A stretch of DNA of 56,436 bases from Lichenibacterium minor (GCF_004137685.1 NZ_QYBB01000028.1:1-56436); one strand, 5' to 3'. Shown: positions 18,038 through 27,051, counted from the first letter of the stretch. A program made the numbers and translations. The notes: generated by a model from the letters alone, not told the origin.

Positions 18038-18979
18038 ATCGACATCCGCGAGCTTCGCACCTTCGTCACGGTGGTGCGCGGCGGCAGCGTGAGCCGCGCC
18101 GCCGACGAACTGAACGTCGCCCAGCCGGCGCTGAGCCGGCAGTTGAAGAAGCTCGAGGAGGAGCTCGGCGTGACGCTGCTCGAACGGCATGGCCGCGGCG
18201 TGACGATGACGCGCGCCGGCTCCCTGCTGCTGGCCCGTGCCGAAGCCCTGCTGGCCGAGTTCGCCGGGATCGGGCCGGCCGTGCGGGCTTCCGAGGAGGT
18301 CGTCGCGGGCCACGTCACGCTGGGTGTGCCGCCGGCCGCGGGCTTGCTGGTGGCTCCGGCGGTGTTCCGCACCTTTCGCGCGCGATGGCCGGCCGCGACG
18401 CTGCAGATCCGCGAGGGGATCAGCTCGCTGCTCGAGGAATGGCTGCTCGATGGCCGACTCGACGTCGCGGTACTGCACAACCCGCCGCCGCTCGACGGCA
18501 TCGCGCTTCGGCCGGTCCTGCAGGAGCGCATGGTGCTGGTGCGGGCGCACGGGGCTGTCGAGACCGGGCCGGTGCGCTTCCGCGACATCGCCGCGGTGCC
18601 GCTGATCCTGCCCAGCATGCCCCACAGCAATCGCCGCCTCGTCGAGCGCGCGGCGCTGCAGCACGGGGTGCGGCTCGGCGTGTCGATCGAGGTGGACTCG
18701 ATCCCGCTCACCAAGGCCATGGTGGCGGGCGGCTTCGGCGCCACGATCCTGACCCACGCCGGCGTGGCGCGCGAACTCGCCAGCGGCGAGCTGTCGGCGC
18801 AGCCGATCGACAATCCGCCCCTGCTGTCCTCCGCGGTCATCGGCAGCGTTTCGGCCGAAAGCCCGCGCTGGCTCGTCGGCGCCCTGGCCGGGCTGGTCGG
18901 CGAGGAGATCGCATCCCTGGTCCGGTCGGGCGCCTGGGCGGGTGCCCGCCTCGTCGCGGGCGAGGCCCGCCCGGCTTGA
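18038..18979 (+). CDS. LysR-type transcriptional regulator, apparently with an ATC start codon
   Basis: A 313-residue LysR regulator: N-terminal winged helix-turn-helix (DIRELRTFVTVV, then AADELNVAQPALSRQLKKLEEELG) and a periplasmic-binding-like effector domain. It divergently faces the catabolic operon and is its likely regulator. The expected start codon reads ATC (18038-18040) after an ideal AGGGAGG (18023-18029) with 8-nt spacing. The nearest in-frame conventional candidate is TTG 17984 without a Shine-Dalgarno. Either a rare start is used or the start codon has mutated. The protein-coding part is otherwise intact. Confidence 0.85.
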   Translation: MDIRELRTFVTVVRGGSVSRAADELNVAQPALSRQLKKLEEELGVTLLERHGRGVTMTRAGSLLLARAEALLAEFAGIGPAVRASEEVVAGHVTLGVPPAAGLLVAPAVFRTFRARWPAATLQIREGISSLLEEWLLDGRLDVAVLHNPPPLDGIALRPVLQERMVLVRAHGAVETGPVRFRDIAAVPLILPSMPHSNRRLVERAALQHGVRLGVSIEVDSIPLTKAMVAGGFGATILTHAGVARELASGELSAQPIDNPPLLSSAVIGSVSAESPRWLVGALAGLVGEEIASLVRSGAWAGARLVAGEARPA

Positions 18980-18984
18980 CGCCC

Positions 18985-20319
18985 TCATACCCGCCCTGCC
19001 GGCTCGGGGGCGACGGGCGGAAGAGCGGCGGAGCCGCGATCCTCCGCGCCGGACGGGCGGATCCGCCCGGCCGCCTGCTCGACCATGTAGCGGTCGAACT
19101 TGGCGCGGTCGAAACTACCCTCCCAGCGTGCCACCACGAAGACCGCCACCGTGTTGCCGACGACGTTGGTCAGCGCCGTGCAGGTCGCCATCAGCCGGTC
19201 GATGCCGAACAGCAGGCCGAGGCCGCTGAGCGGCAGGGCCCGCACGGTCTGCAGCGTCGCGGCGAGCTTGATGAAGGCGCCGCCCGCCACCGTGGTCCCG
19301 CCCTTCGAGGTGAGCAGCAGGATGCCCAGCACGCCCAACTGCTGGCCCAGCGAGAAAGGCGTGTCGGTCGCTTGGGCAATGAACGCGACGGCGATCGCCA
19401 TGTAGATGGATGTGCCGTCGAGGTTGAAGCTGTAGCCGCCGGGCAGCACGAAGCCGACCACCGCGCCGTCGCAGCCCGCTTCCTCAAGCTTCAGCATCAG
19501 GCGCGGCAACGCCACCTCGCCCGACGCCGTGCCGAGCACGAGCAGCAGCTCCTCCCGGATCAGTCGCAGGATCGACAGGATGGATAGGCCGGCCATCGCC
19601 GCCACGGCGCCCAGCACCACGAGTACGAAGGCGAGCGAGGTAACCCAGTACAGGACCACCACTTTGGCCAGATAATAGAGGGTGCCGACCCCGAACGATC
19701 CCACGGCCGCCGCCATGGCGCCGAAGGCGCCGAACGGGGCCAGCCGCATGATGAAGCCGAGCACGCGGAAAAGGATGTGCTGGCCCTCGGCGATGACCTT
19801 GAGGATTGTCGAATCCTTCCCCGCTCCGCCGACGCTCAGCGCCGCGCCGGTGAGGATCGACACCAGCAGCACCTGCAGGATCTCGCCCTTGGCGAAGGCG
19901 TCGACCAGCGTGTTGGGGATGATCGACAGGAAGAAGCCGACGGCGGTGAACTGGCTCGCCGCCGCCGTGGCCTTGGTCAGCCCCTCGCTCATCACGAGAT
20001 CGGCGGCGTGCAGCCCGACGCCCGGCTGTACGACGTTGACCACCACGAAGGCGAGCGCCATGGCGACCGTGGTCATCACCTCGAAATACAGCAGTGCCTT
20101 GAAGGCAAGCCGCCCGAGCTGGCCCATGTCCCTGACGTGGGTGAGCCCGAGCACGACCGAGCAGAAGATGATGGGGGCGAGCAGCATGCGCAGCAGGGCG
20201 ATGAAGGCGTCGCCGAGCGGCTTCATGTCGACGGCCAGTACCGGCGAAGCGATCCCCAGCAGGATCGCCAGAGCGATGCCGATCAGCACCTGGACGTAGA
20301 GCTGTCGTAAGAGGGCCAC
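18985..20319 (-). CDS. DctA-like dicarboxylate/amino acid:cation symporter
   Basis: A 444-residue member of the DAACS (SLC1-like) family, with eight helices plus two re-entrant hairpins. VLPGGYSFNLDGTSIYMAIA corresponds to the diagnostic VLPTGYSFNLDGT motif. The serine-rich hairpin is altered to LGTASGEVALP, and the second hairpin reads TSKGGTTVAGG; the substrate region MATCTALTNVVGN also differs from DctA. Its substrate may therefore not be a C4-dicarboxylate. The start is GTG. It converges with LysR, with stops only 5 bp apart. Confidence 0.88.
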   Translation of the reverse strand: MALLRQLYVQVLIGIALAILLGIASPVLAVDMKPLGDAFIALLRMLLAPIIFCSVVLGLTHVRDMGQLGRLAFKALLYFEVMTTVAMALAFVVVNVVQPGVGLHAADLVMSEGLTKATAAASQFTAVGFFLSIIPNTLVDAFAKGEILQVLLVSILTGAALSVGGAGKDSTILKVIAEGQHILFRVLGFIMRLAPFGAFGAMAAAVGSFGVGTLYYLAKVVVLYWVTSLAFVLVVLGAVAAMAGLSILSILRLIREELLLVLGTASGEVALPRLMLKLEEAGCDGAVVGFVLPGGYSFNLDGTSIYMAIAVAFIAQATDTPFSLGQQLGVLGILLLTSKGGTTVAGGAFIKLAATLQTVRALPLSGLGLLFGIDRLMATCTALTNVVGNTVAVFVVARWEGSFDRAKFDRYMVEQAAGRIRPSGAEDRGSAALPPVAPEPAGRV

Positions 20320-20723
20320 CTCTGCGTTTCTCCCCGTTCGGCGTCTTGCAGCGCCTCGTTTCGGGCAGTGAACCAGCCGCCGCGGGCCGAAGCAAAGGCC
20401 GATGGGTCATAGGCGTCCATGCCGGCTCGGCATGGCTCGAACGATAGCGTGTCCTTGACGGGGCGCATCGAACAGGTTGGCGACCCCGGCATGCGCTTGG
20501 GTCAGAAACTCCGACACACCGGTGGATTAAGGCATGCGGGATGTCGATGATCGTCCGCTTCGGAGCACGCCCCAGCGGAAGCCTCTACGCCCGGCTTGGG
20601 TCGACAGCAGCCGGTCGGGAGGTTGGTAGGAACGGCTTCGGAGCGGTAGGATCGAGCGCCCGTGAGGGGCAGGCATATCGGCGTTTCGATGCCGCTTGCA
20701 GTCATCGTGCTCAGGATCCGACC
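20320..20723. other. Non-coding stretch; DctA-like promoter and possible transfer-origin side
   Basis: About 400 bp. The left part should hold the minus-strand promoter of the transporter. The right part leads into the relaxase operon, so an oriT could lie here. I see no obvious nick-site hairpin. Frames present look accidental. Confidence 0.35.
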
Positions 20724-21005
20724 GTGCCAAACGTCAAGCTCATCGTGGAACTCGACGGCGATCTTGCGGACGCGCTTCGGCGGGCCTCGGTAGCGGCGGG
20801 CAGCACGCCCGAGGCGCTCGCGGCCCAAGCCATAGCGCAGGCCTACGAGGTCGGGCTCCGGCACAGGGTCATCATCGAGCGCATGGAGGTCGTCGACGCC
20901 CAGATTGCAGCTATCGCGCGCTTCGTCGAACAGGCGACTGCCGAAGGCGGCGGCGAGGGAATCGACCTCGACCGGCTTTGCCGCTACCCGCGCAAGCCGA
21001 AGTGA
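20724..21005 (+). CDS. Small relaxase-operon accessory protein
   Basis: A 93-residue protein starting at GTG 20724 (VPNVKLIVELDGDLADALRRAS). It has a beta-strand followed by two helices, reminiscent of ribbon-helix-helix DNA-binding accessory factors, and a helical tail. Its stop overlaps the relaxase start (GTGA, 21002-21005). Position right before a MobF relaxase suggests a role in relaxosome assembly or oriT binding; that is inference. The frame is open to 20541, but upstream codons look non-coding. Confidence 0.65.
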   Translation: MPNVKLIVELDGDLADALRRASVAAGSTPEALAAQAIAQAYEVGLRHRVIIERMEVVDAQIAAIARFVEQATAEGGGEGIDLDRLCRYPRKPK

Positions 21006-23872
21006 CCGCTTCGCTGCATCGCCTCGCCTCCGGTTCGGAGGCGGGCGCTTATTACACCAATGATGCCGCCCGCGAGGCCAAGCCGCGGAACCGGGACGAG
21101 TACTACTCTCGCGATGGCGGCGGCACGTGGTGGTCGACGGGCGAGACCATCGTCCGGCACGGGGCGCCCATCGACCGGGGCTCCTTTCGCGCGCTCTGCG
21201 CCGGGCAGCACCCAGGGACGGGGGCGTCGCTCGTGCGCGGCGCCGGGCCGGGCCACTGGGCCGGGCTCGACGTCACTTTCACGCCCGGCAAGTCGGTGTC
21301 GCTGCTCTGGGCGTCGGGCACGCCCGAGCTGCGTGCGGCCGTCGAGGAGGCGCACCGCTCGGCCGTGGAGCAGGCGCTGCGCTTCGTCGAGCGGGAAGGC
21401 CTCGTCCTCGTCCGCTCGGGGGCGGGCGGGGTGGTCAAGAGCCGCCCGTCTGACCTGATCGTCGCCCGCTACGACCACTTCACGACCCGCGAGGGCGACC
21501 CGAATGTCCACACGCACGCGGTGATCATGAACGTAGCGGGAGCCGCCACGAGTTCCGGACGCTACAAGGCGAGCCACCTCACGATCGAGCCCGCCGAGGT
21601 GTTCCGTTGGCAGCACGCGATCGGTGCGGGCTACCGCGCGGCCCTGGCGGAGACGCTGGGTGGGGCCGGCTTCAGCTTCGTCCCGGCCGGCCGCGGCCAG
21701 TATGAGATCGCGGGCGTCCCGCAGGATCTGATCGAGGCCTTCTCCAAGCGCTCGCGGCAGATCGAGGAGCGCGTCGGCCGCGGGGCCAGCGGTGCCCAGA
21801 AGGAGATTGCCGCCCTGGCGACGCGCAGCGCCAAGGAGCTCGTACCGACCGGCGAGGAGCTGGAAGCGCGCTGGATGTCCGAGCTGGCCGCGTCGGGCGT
21901 CGACGTCTGGGCTGCCGCCTTGGGGCGGCACCAGGACCGATTTGTGGAGCGGGATCGCTCGCCCGAGCGCCTTCCTGACCTTGACCCGCCCGAGATCGAG
22001 GGCGACACGCCGGTGGCAGTCGCGGCCTCGGCGCTGCTTCGCCACCAGAGCGTGGTCGCCCGGTCCGACCTGCTCCGCGCCGCCTTGGTCGAGGCAGGGC
22101 TGAAGGGCATCGGCATCGCGCCTGTCTACGCCGAGCTGGACCGTTTGGAGCGGGACGGCACGTTGCTGCGCCTCGGCCCGGAGCGGGACGACGGGCGACG
22201 CTGGACGACGCCGTCCATCGCCAGGGTCGAGGCCGCCATGCTGCGCAGCGTCAACCGACCGGCCGAACGGTCCTGGATCACGGAGCCTGCGGTCGCCCTC
22301 GCTCTGGAGCGGGCGCGCCACCTGTCCGACGAGCAGCGCGACGCCGTCCGCCGGGCAGCCAGCCTCGACGGCGTCAGCATCATCGAGGCAGGGGCCGGGA
22401 CCGGCAAGACCACGGCGGCCCGCGCAATCGCCGATGCCGCCCAGGCGTCCGGCCTGAAGGTCGTCGGCCTGGCCCCGAGCTGGGTGGCGGCCGACGAGCT
22501 GGCGAAGTCGGTGGGCATCGAGGCCCAGGCCATCGCCAAGTGGCGCCACGACCGGGAGCACGGCCGCGCCGCGCCCCTCGACGCCGATACACTGCTCATC
22601 GTCGACGAGGCCGGCATGGCGTCGATGCGCGACATGGCGGCCATCGCGGTCGCGGCGAAGGAGGCCGGAGCCAAGCTCGTGCTGCTCGGCGACTCGCGCC
22701 AGCTCGAATCCGTGCCGGGCGGCAGCGCACTCCGGGCCGTCACCGAGGTCGTTCGGCAGAACGCCGTGATGGAGGCGGTGCGGCGCCAGGAGGTCGACTG
22801 GCAGCGCGCCGCCTCGGTCGTCATGGCGCGCGGCGGCGCGGAGGCCGGGCTGCGCGCCTATGCCGAGCGAGGACGGATGGAGACCGTCCCCGGCACGGAG
22901 GCGGCGATGCGGCAGGCCGTCGAGCGCTGGCGCGAGCTACGCGCCACGCACGGCGGCGACGTGCTGGTCATCACCCGCCGCAACGCCGACGCCTCGCGGC
23001 TCAACGCGGCGATGCGCGAGGTGCTGCGGGCGGAGGGGCGCCTCGCCGCGGCCGACGTCTCGCTCCCCTCCATCGACCGCGAGGGCGACGCCGTCGCGCT
23101 GTCGCTGGCGCCAGGCGACCTGGTGCGGTTCGGCGACACGCTGCCCGACCTCGGGATCCGCAACGGGACGCGGGGCACCGTCGAGGCCGTCACGGCCGAC
23201 GCCGCGGGCGGGGCCACGCTGCGGGTCCGGCTGGAAGGCGGCCGCATCGTCGAGCAGCCCTGGACGGCATTCGCCCGGCCGGGGCCGACGCGGTTGCCGC
23301 GGCCGCCCCGCGTCGTGCACGCCTATGCGGGTACGGCCTATTCAGTCCAGGGCCGCACGGCGGCGGCAAGCGTGCACTACATCGGCGCGGCGCCGGACGC
23401 GCGGGAGATCTACGTCGGCCTGACGCGCCATCGGCAGGACGTGCGCATCGTCGTCGAGCGCGACCGGCTCGACGCCGCCTGCCGCCAGCGCCAAGCCGAT
23501 CCCCGCATGGCGCCGACCGCGACCGCCGTCGCGGAGCGGCTCTTCGCCGAGGCGAGCCAGTACGGCGAAAAGGCCAACGTGGTCGACTACGTGGCCGACC
23601 GCCAGCACTTCACCGCGACCGGCGTCGTCACGAACCCGGAGGACCGCGTCGAGCGGCGCGTCCCGAAGCTGCTTGAGGCTGCGCGGGGCCTGCGCGAGGC
23701 GCTGTCGGCATTGCGGTCGCACGAGACCGTCGTGCCGCTGTGGCGGCTGCTCGACCGGGGTCGCCGTCTCGTGCCGCCGCTGCCGAGCCGCCTCGGCGAA
23801 ACGATCCGGCAAATGCAGCCGGGGCGGGATCGCCCGCGCTCGCCCGATCGCGAGCCGACCATCGATCGCTGA
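21002..23872 (+). CDS. MobF-family conjugative relaxase with RecD-like helicase (TrwC/TraA type)
   Basis: A 956-residue relaxase-helicase. The N-terminal TrwC domain has paired tyrosines Y17-Y18 (GAYYTN) and the histidine triad segment PNVHTHAV (H170, H172). The C-terminal SF1 helicase has Walker A EAGAGTGKTT (462-471) and Walker B IVDEAGM (D535-E536), with a late YAGTAYSVQGRTA motif. It nicks oriT, stays bound to the 5' end and unwinds DNA during transfer. The start GTG 21002 overlaps the accessory gene. No type IV secretion or coupling protein genes are nearby, so this is a mobilisation remnant or a mobilisable element. Confidence 0.93.
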   Translation: MTASLHRLASGSEAGAYYTNDAAREAKPRNRDEYYSRDGGGTWWSTGETIVRHGAPIDRGSFRALCAGQHPGTGASLVRGAGPGHWAGLDVTFTPGKSVSLLWASGTPELRAAVEEAHRSAVEQALRFVEREGLVLVRSGAGGVVKSRPSDLIVARYDHFTTREGDPNVHTHAVIMNVAGAATSSGRYKASHLTIEPAEVFRWQHAIGAGYRAALAETLGGAGFSFVPAGRGQYEIAGVPQDLIEAFSKRSRQIEERVGRGASGAQKEIAALATRSAKELVPTGEELEARWMSELAASGVDVWAAALGRHQDRFVERDRSPERLPDLDPPEIEGDTPVAVAASALLRHQSVVARSDLLRAALVEAGLKGIGIAPVYAELDRLERDGTLLRLGPERDDGRRWTTPSIARVEAAMLRSVNRPAERSWITEPAVALALERARHLSDEQRDAVRRAASLDGVSIIEAGAGTGKTTAARAIADAAQASGLKVVGLAPSWVAADELAKSVGIEAQAIAKWRHDREHGRAAPLDADTLLIVDEAGMASMRDMAAIAVAAKEAGAKLVLLGDSRQLESVPGGSALRAVTEVVRQNAVMEAVRRQEVDWQRAASVVMARGGAEAGLRAYAERGRMETVPGTEAAMRQAVERWRELRATHGGDVLVITRRNADASRLNAAMREVLRAEGRLAAADVSLPSIDREGDAVALSLAPGDLVRFGDTLPDLGIRNGTRGTVEAVTADAAGGATLRVRLEGGRIVEQPWTAFARPGPTRLPRPPRVVHAYAGTAYSVQGRTAAASVHYIGAAPDAREIYVGLTRHRQDVRIVVERDRLDAACRQRQADPRMAPTATAVAERLFAEASQYGEKANVVDYVADRQHFTATGVVTNPEDRVERRVPKLLEAARGLREALSALRSHETVVPLWRLLDRGRRLVPPLPSRLGETIRQMQPGRDRPRSPDREPTIDR

Positions 23873-24029
23873 CGGTCGAGTGTCTGCCACCGCTCGGGGG
23901 CCTGTCGAAGGCCGATGGCGGTCGACCACCCCGCTCGGACCCGCTCGGGGCGGCTGGCCCGCCGGGGAGGGACGGTGGCGCTCGTGCCTGTTCGGTCCGG
24001 GCCGGCGGCGCGGGGTCGAGAGGGAGAGG

Positions 24030-24104
24030 GCTGGGGAGGGAAGGCCGTGACGGAGACGAGGTCGGAGAGAGTGGCTCCCCAGCGTCCCGTCAGGGAGCCT
24101 TCCC
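24030..24104 (+). promoter_or_regulatory. Leader with mutually exclusive hairpins over the ribosome-binding site
   Basis: GGCTCCC (24073-24079) pairs with GGGAGCC (24093-24099), hiding GGGAG just before the ATG at 24105. Upstream GCTGGGGA (24030-24037) pairs perfectly with TCCCCAGC (24076-24083), which competes for the same strand. GGGAAGGC (24038-24045) also matches GCCTTCCC (24097-24104). The arrangement resembles a translational on/off switch of the DUF932-type gene. Confidence 0.5.
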
Positions 24105-24422
24105 ATGTCCCAGATCCTGTCCCCGGCCGCCGCCCGTCCTGCGCCGGCCTCCTCCGGCTATCGCGTCGACCCCGGCCGCGGCTCCCGCGACGGCCGCGTG
24201 TCGTCCGAGTGGTTCTCGCGCCCCACCGACGAGCGCTTCCTGTCCCTGTCGGACCTGCAGCGCTCCGTGGACCCCGACCCGCGCCCGCTGCCCGAGCCCG
24301 AGGCGGCGGAACTGGCCCTCGGCGCCATGATCGACGCCCTGTCGGGCCTGCTCATCGGCACGCGGCTGGAGGACGAGGTCCCCGACCTGCTCTGGTCGCT
24401 GGTCAACCTCCTGCGCCGGTGA
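24105..24422 (+). pseudogene. Chimeric remnant: DUF932-type plasmid protein N-terminus joined to another small protein
   Basis: A 105-residue frame. Residues 1-52 resemble the start of plasmid-borne DUF932-type proteins (SGYRVDPGRG, GRVSSEWFSRP, ERFLSLSDL). From VDPDPRPLPEPEAAELALG onward it resembles a different short plasmid protein, ending at an IS66 junction at about 24421. So it appears to be an in-frame fusion formed by deletion and then cut by IS66. Whether any product functions is unknown. Family naming is from memory. Confidence 0.5.
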
Positions 24423-25009
24423 TCGAGGCCGCATGCTGGGCGCACGGCCGCCGCAAGCTGTTCGACATCGCCAAGCTGACGAAGGCGCCGATCGCCGTCG
24501 AAGCGGTGCGCCGCATCGACGAGATCTTCGCCGTCGAGCGCACCATCAACGGCCGAAGCCCGGCCGAGCGCGTCGCGGTCCGACAGCAGCAGTCGAAGCC
24601 CCTCGTCCTCGATCTGGAGATCTACCTTCGGGAATAACGAATGCTGCTCTCGGCCAAGAGCGATACGGCCAAGGCCATCACCTATATCCTGAGCCGTTGG
24701 GTGGCCTTCACCCGCTTCCTCGACGACGGCAGGATCTGCATGAGCAACAACGCGGCGGAGCGCGCGTTGCGGGGGATCGCCATCAGCAGACGGAACTGGA
24801 CGTTCTGCGGCTCGGACGCCGGCGGCCATCGCGCCGCTGCCATCTACACGCTGATCGAGACCGCCAAGCTCAACGACGTCGATCCGCAGGCCTGGCTCGC
24901 CGACGTCCTCGCCCGCCTGCCAGACCACCCCGCCAAGCGCCTCGATGAGCTGCTGCCCTGGAACTGGAAGGCCAGCCGACCCGGCGCAGCCCTGGCTCAG
25001 GCGGCCTGA
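24421..25009 (+). pseudogene. IS66 transposase TnpC, C-terminal part with an in-frame stop
   Basis: It reads IEAACWAHGRRKLF, then continues in the same frame into LSNNAAERALRG-like text (SNNAAERALRG with the catalytic Glu) and the typical PWNWKASRP tail. A TAA at 24635-24637 interrupts the frame without any shift, so a single nonsense change broke it. The N-terminal zinc finger and first two catalytic Asp are missing. Confidence 0.85.
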
Positions 25010-25082
25010 CGGGGCACCGACGCCCTCGGCAAGGCCGACATCACGCGGCAGCCCTGACCTGCGGTGCTGGCCGGATGCTTAC
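24421..25082 (+). mobile_element. IS66-family remnant (right half)
   Basis: This is the 3' part of an IS66 element: the end of tnpC, then a terminal sequence ending GGATGCTTAC at 25082, whose complement GTAAGCATCC is a typical IS66 tip. The left half is missing. A close relative of this right end occurs inverted at 56273-56436. Confidence 0.75.
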
Positions 25083-25357
25083 TGCGGGTCGCCGAGGTGG
25101 CCCGGCGCAACGCGGTGAGTGCCAGCTTGGTTTTCGCTTGGCGTCGTCTCGCGCGCGACGGTCTGCTGGGCCGGGGTGTGCCGGCTCTGATGCCGGTCGA
25201 GATCGTGGCTCCGTCTCCCGCATTGCCGGCGCCCTCGTCCTCGGTGGCACCGCGCCCGAAGCGATCGGCCGGGCTGATCGAGATCGAGCTATCGCAGGGG
25301 CGGCGCCTGCGGGTGGGCCGCGACGTCGACGGCCAGGGCGGGTGCTTGTTCATGTAG
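25083..25357 (+). pseudogene. IS66 TnpA remnant
   Basis: The frame contains VAEVARRNAVSASLVFAWRR, the helix-turn-helix core of IS66 TnpA, and a tail ending RRLRVGRDVDGQ. The N-terminus is missing at the junction with the previous IS66 end, and the stop comes from an abnormal join into tnpB sequence. Confidence 0.75.
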
Positions 25358-25498
25358 CGGCTGGACCGGGGCCGCTTCACTTGGCCGTCTGCGAGCGACG
25401 GGGCGGTCGCGATCACGCCGGCGCAGCTCGCCTACCTGACGGAGGGCATCGACTGGAGAAACCCACAGCAGACGTGGCGGCCGAGCCAGGCGGGGTAG
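25358..25498 (+). pseudogene. IS66 TnpB remnant (C-terminal 46 residues)
   Basis: It reads RLDRGRFTWPSASDG, ITPAQLAYLTEGIDWR and QQTWRPSQAG, matching the end of intact TnpB at 27572-27919. The N-terminal ~65 residues are deleted, joining tnpA directly to late tnpB. Confidence 0.8.
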
Positions 25499-25541
25499 CG
25501 GAAAAGCTTGCAGTGGTGGGAGGGTGTGATCTGATCGGCGT

Positions 25542-25823
25542 GTGACGATATCCTCCGATCAGCTCCCGTCCGACCTCGCCGACGCCCACGCCTTGATCGT
25601 GGCGCTGCGCAGCGAAGCCCTGGTCCGCCGGCTCGAAACCGAGAAGCTGAAGTTCCTGATCGCCAATCTGCGCCGCGAGCAGTTCGGACCGTCGTCCGAG
25701 CGCGGCAGGCTGCTCGTCGAGCAGCTCGAGCTGGCCATCGCCGATGTGGAAGAGAGCCAGGGCGCGGCCGAGGCCGAGGCCGACATCGCGGCACCGGCCG
25801 CGGAGCGGCAGAAGCGCCTGTAA
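25542..25823 (+). pseudogene. IS66 TnpC remnant (N-terminal 93 residues)
   Basis: It encodes the N-terminal coiled-coil part of an IS66 transposase (LETEKLKFLIANLRREQFGPSSERG). The frame ends by stop at 25823 right where AT-richer island DNA begins. This marks the left boundary of the defence island. Confidence 0.78.
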
Positions 25824-26012
25824 GGCATTGATGTTTGGCACAAATTTCACTGATTTCAAACAGTTTTTTCAACGACCATCGAGACGGGCGTTGGACCATC
25901 TGCGGGACAGTTGTTGGACGCTCCAAGATTGGAAGCGGACGTTGCTCGAAGTTTGGCAGACAAAACCGTAAACGCCAGTTCGCGAAGGCAGAGTTCTTTG
26001 GTTGGCCAAGGA

Positions 26013-26950
26013 TCACCGGCCTTGCAGTGGACGGATCAGCATATCCCAATAGAGTTCTGCCGCTCCTTCAAAAGTCAGCTTCTTGCTGTCACGCCGGCCC
26101 AGGCTGGCCATACCAAGCGGTTGAAGGAAGAGCCCCTGGTCATCATGAGCCACAGACAAGCTCTCATTAAAGGAACTGCCGTCACTCCGGTCGCTCATCG
26201 AGTAGGTGATCCCGTGCCCTAGCACATTGCCGAGCACGATGCTGCACCGTGATACAGCTTGCCCCGCGCGGTACACCACCGCCGTAAACCGGTTAGCATC
26301 GATACGCTTGTAACTGGTCTCGATGTCAGGATTGCGCGTCTGGATTTCGGTCAGTGAGCCTCAGAATACTTAGCCATGAATGAGAAATCCTCGTCGAGAA
26401 AGCGGTCATGATCAGCATCCGTAAATTCTTTTTTCAGCCGAAGATTGCTGGAGCGCGGCAGCGTAGCAGCGGGTGGTGCGGACACTGGCGCTCTATCTGC
26501 GGGCCGTGGTCCCGGAGCCGATGGCAATGCTGACCGGATCATCTGGACGACATCGAGAAAGGCTTCATCGAGATCCGGCCAGGACTTTGTTGGCTTGCCG
26601 TCCCTCGGTGCGGCTAGCAGTTTGCCAAACGGCGTCGGATGCCAATCGCAGGCGCGCAAAATTACCGGGATCACCCGGGCATCGCCGCGCTCCTGACGCT
26701 CCAGCGCCCGGGCCACCTCGACATCGTGGCAGTAGTCCGATGCGATGAAATCAGGCGAAACCAGCAGAAGAATCACGTCTGCTGATTCAAGCTCTGCGCG
26801 CACACCCTTGTCGAAATCATCCCCGGCCCGCAGGCGCCGGTCGTGCCACGCCTCGATCAGGCCCTGGCGCTTCATCGTGGCCAAAGCCGTTTCAAGCCGG
26901 TCGCGCAGCTCCTCGTCCTTATGGGAGTACGAAAAGAAGATAGTTGCCAT
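26013..26950 (-). pseudogene. TIR-domain defence-type protein, split by a frameshift
   Basis: The N-terminal frame (26351-26950, 199 residues) is a TIR domain: IFFSYSHKDEELRDRLE, VILLLVSPDFIASDYC, and E78 in the position of the NADase glutamate of enzymatic TIRs. It stops at 26351. The shifted frame continues directly with LTEIQTRNPDIETSYKRID and runs to 26013 with SFNESLSVAHDDQGLFLQPLG, a C-terminal domain commonly attached to such TIR proteins. A one-base frameshift near 26350-26356 thus separates the halves. It may be a pseudogene, or the truncated TIR may still be made. ATG 26950 follows GAGGAGC. Confidence 0.75.
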
Positions 26951-27051
26951 GATGCTCCTCGACTACCCAATGTATGGAGCATAGCTTCAATGCGCCAGCT
27001 CGAGTTCCTTGCATCGCGAGGGCTTTCGTGAGCGTCATAGATGACCAAGGT

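Noticed and set aside
20283..20492. 69-residue frame MPGSPTCSMRPVKD on the minus strand
   Set aside because: It overlaps the DctA-like start and promoter, has no ribosome site and no recognisable family.
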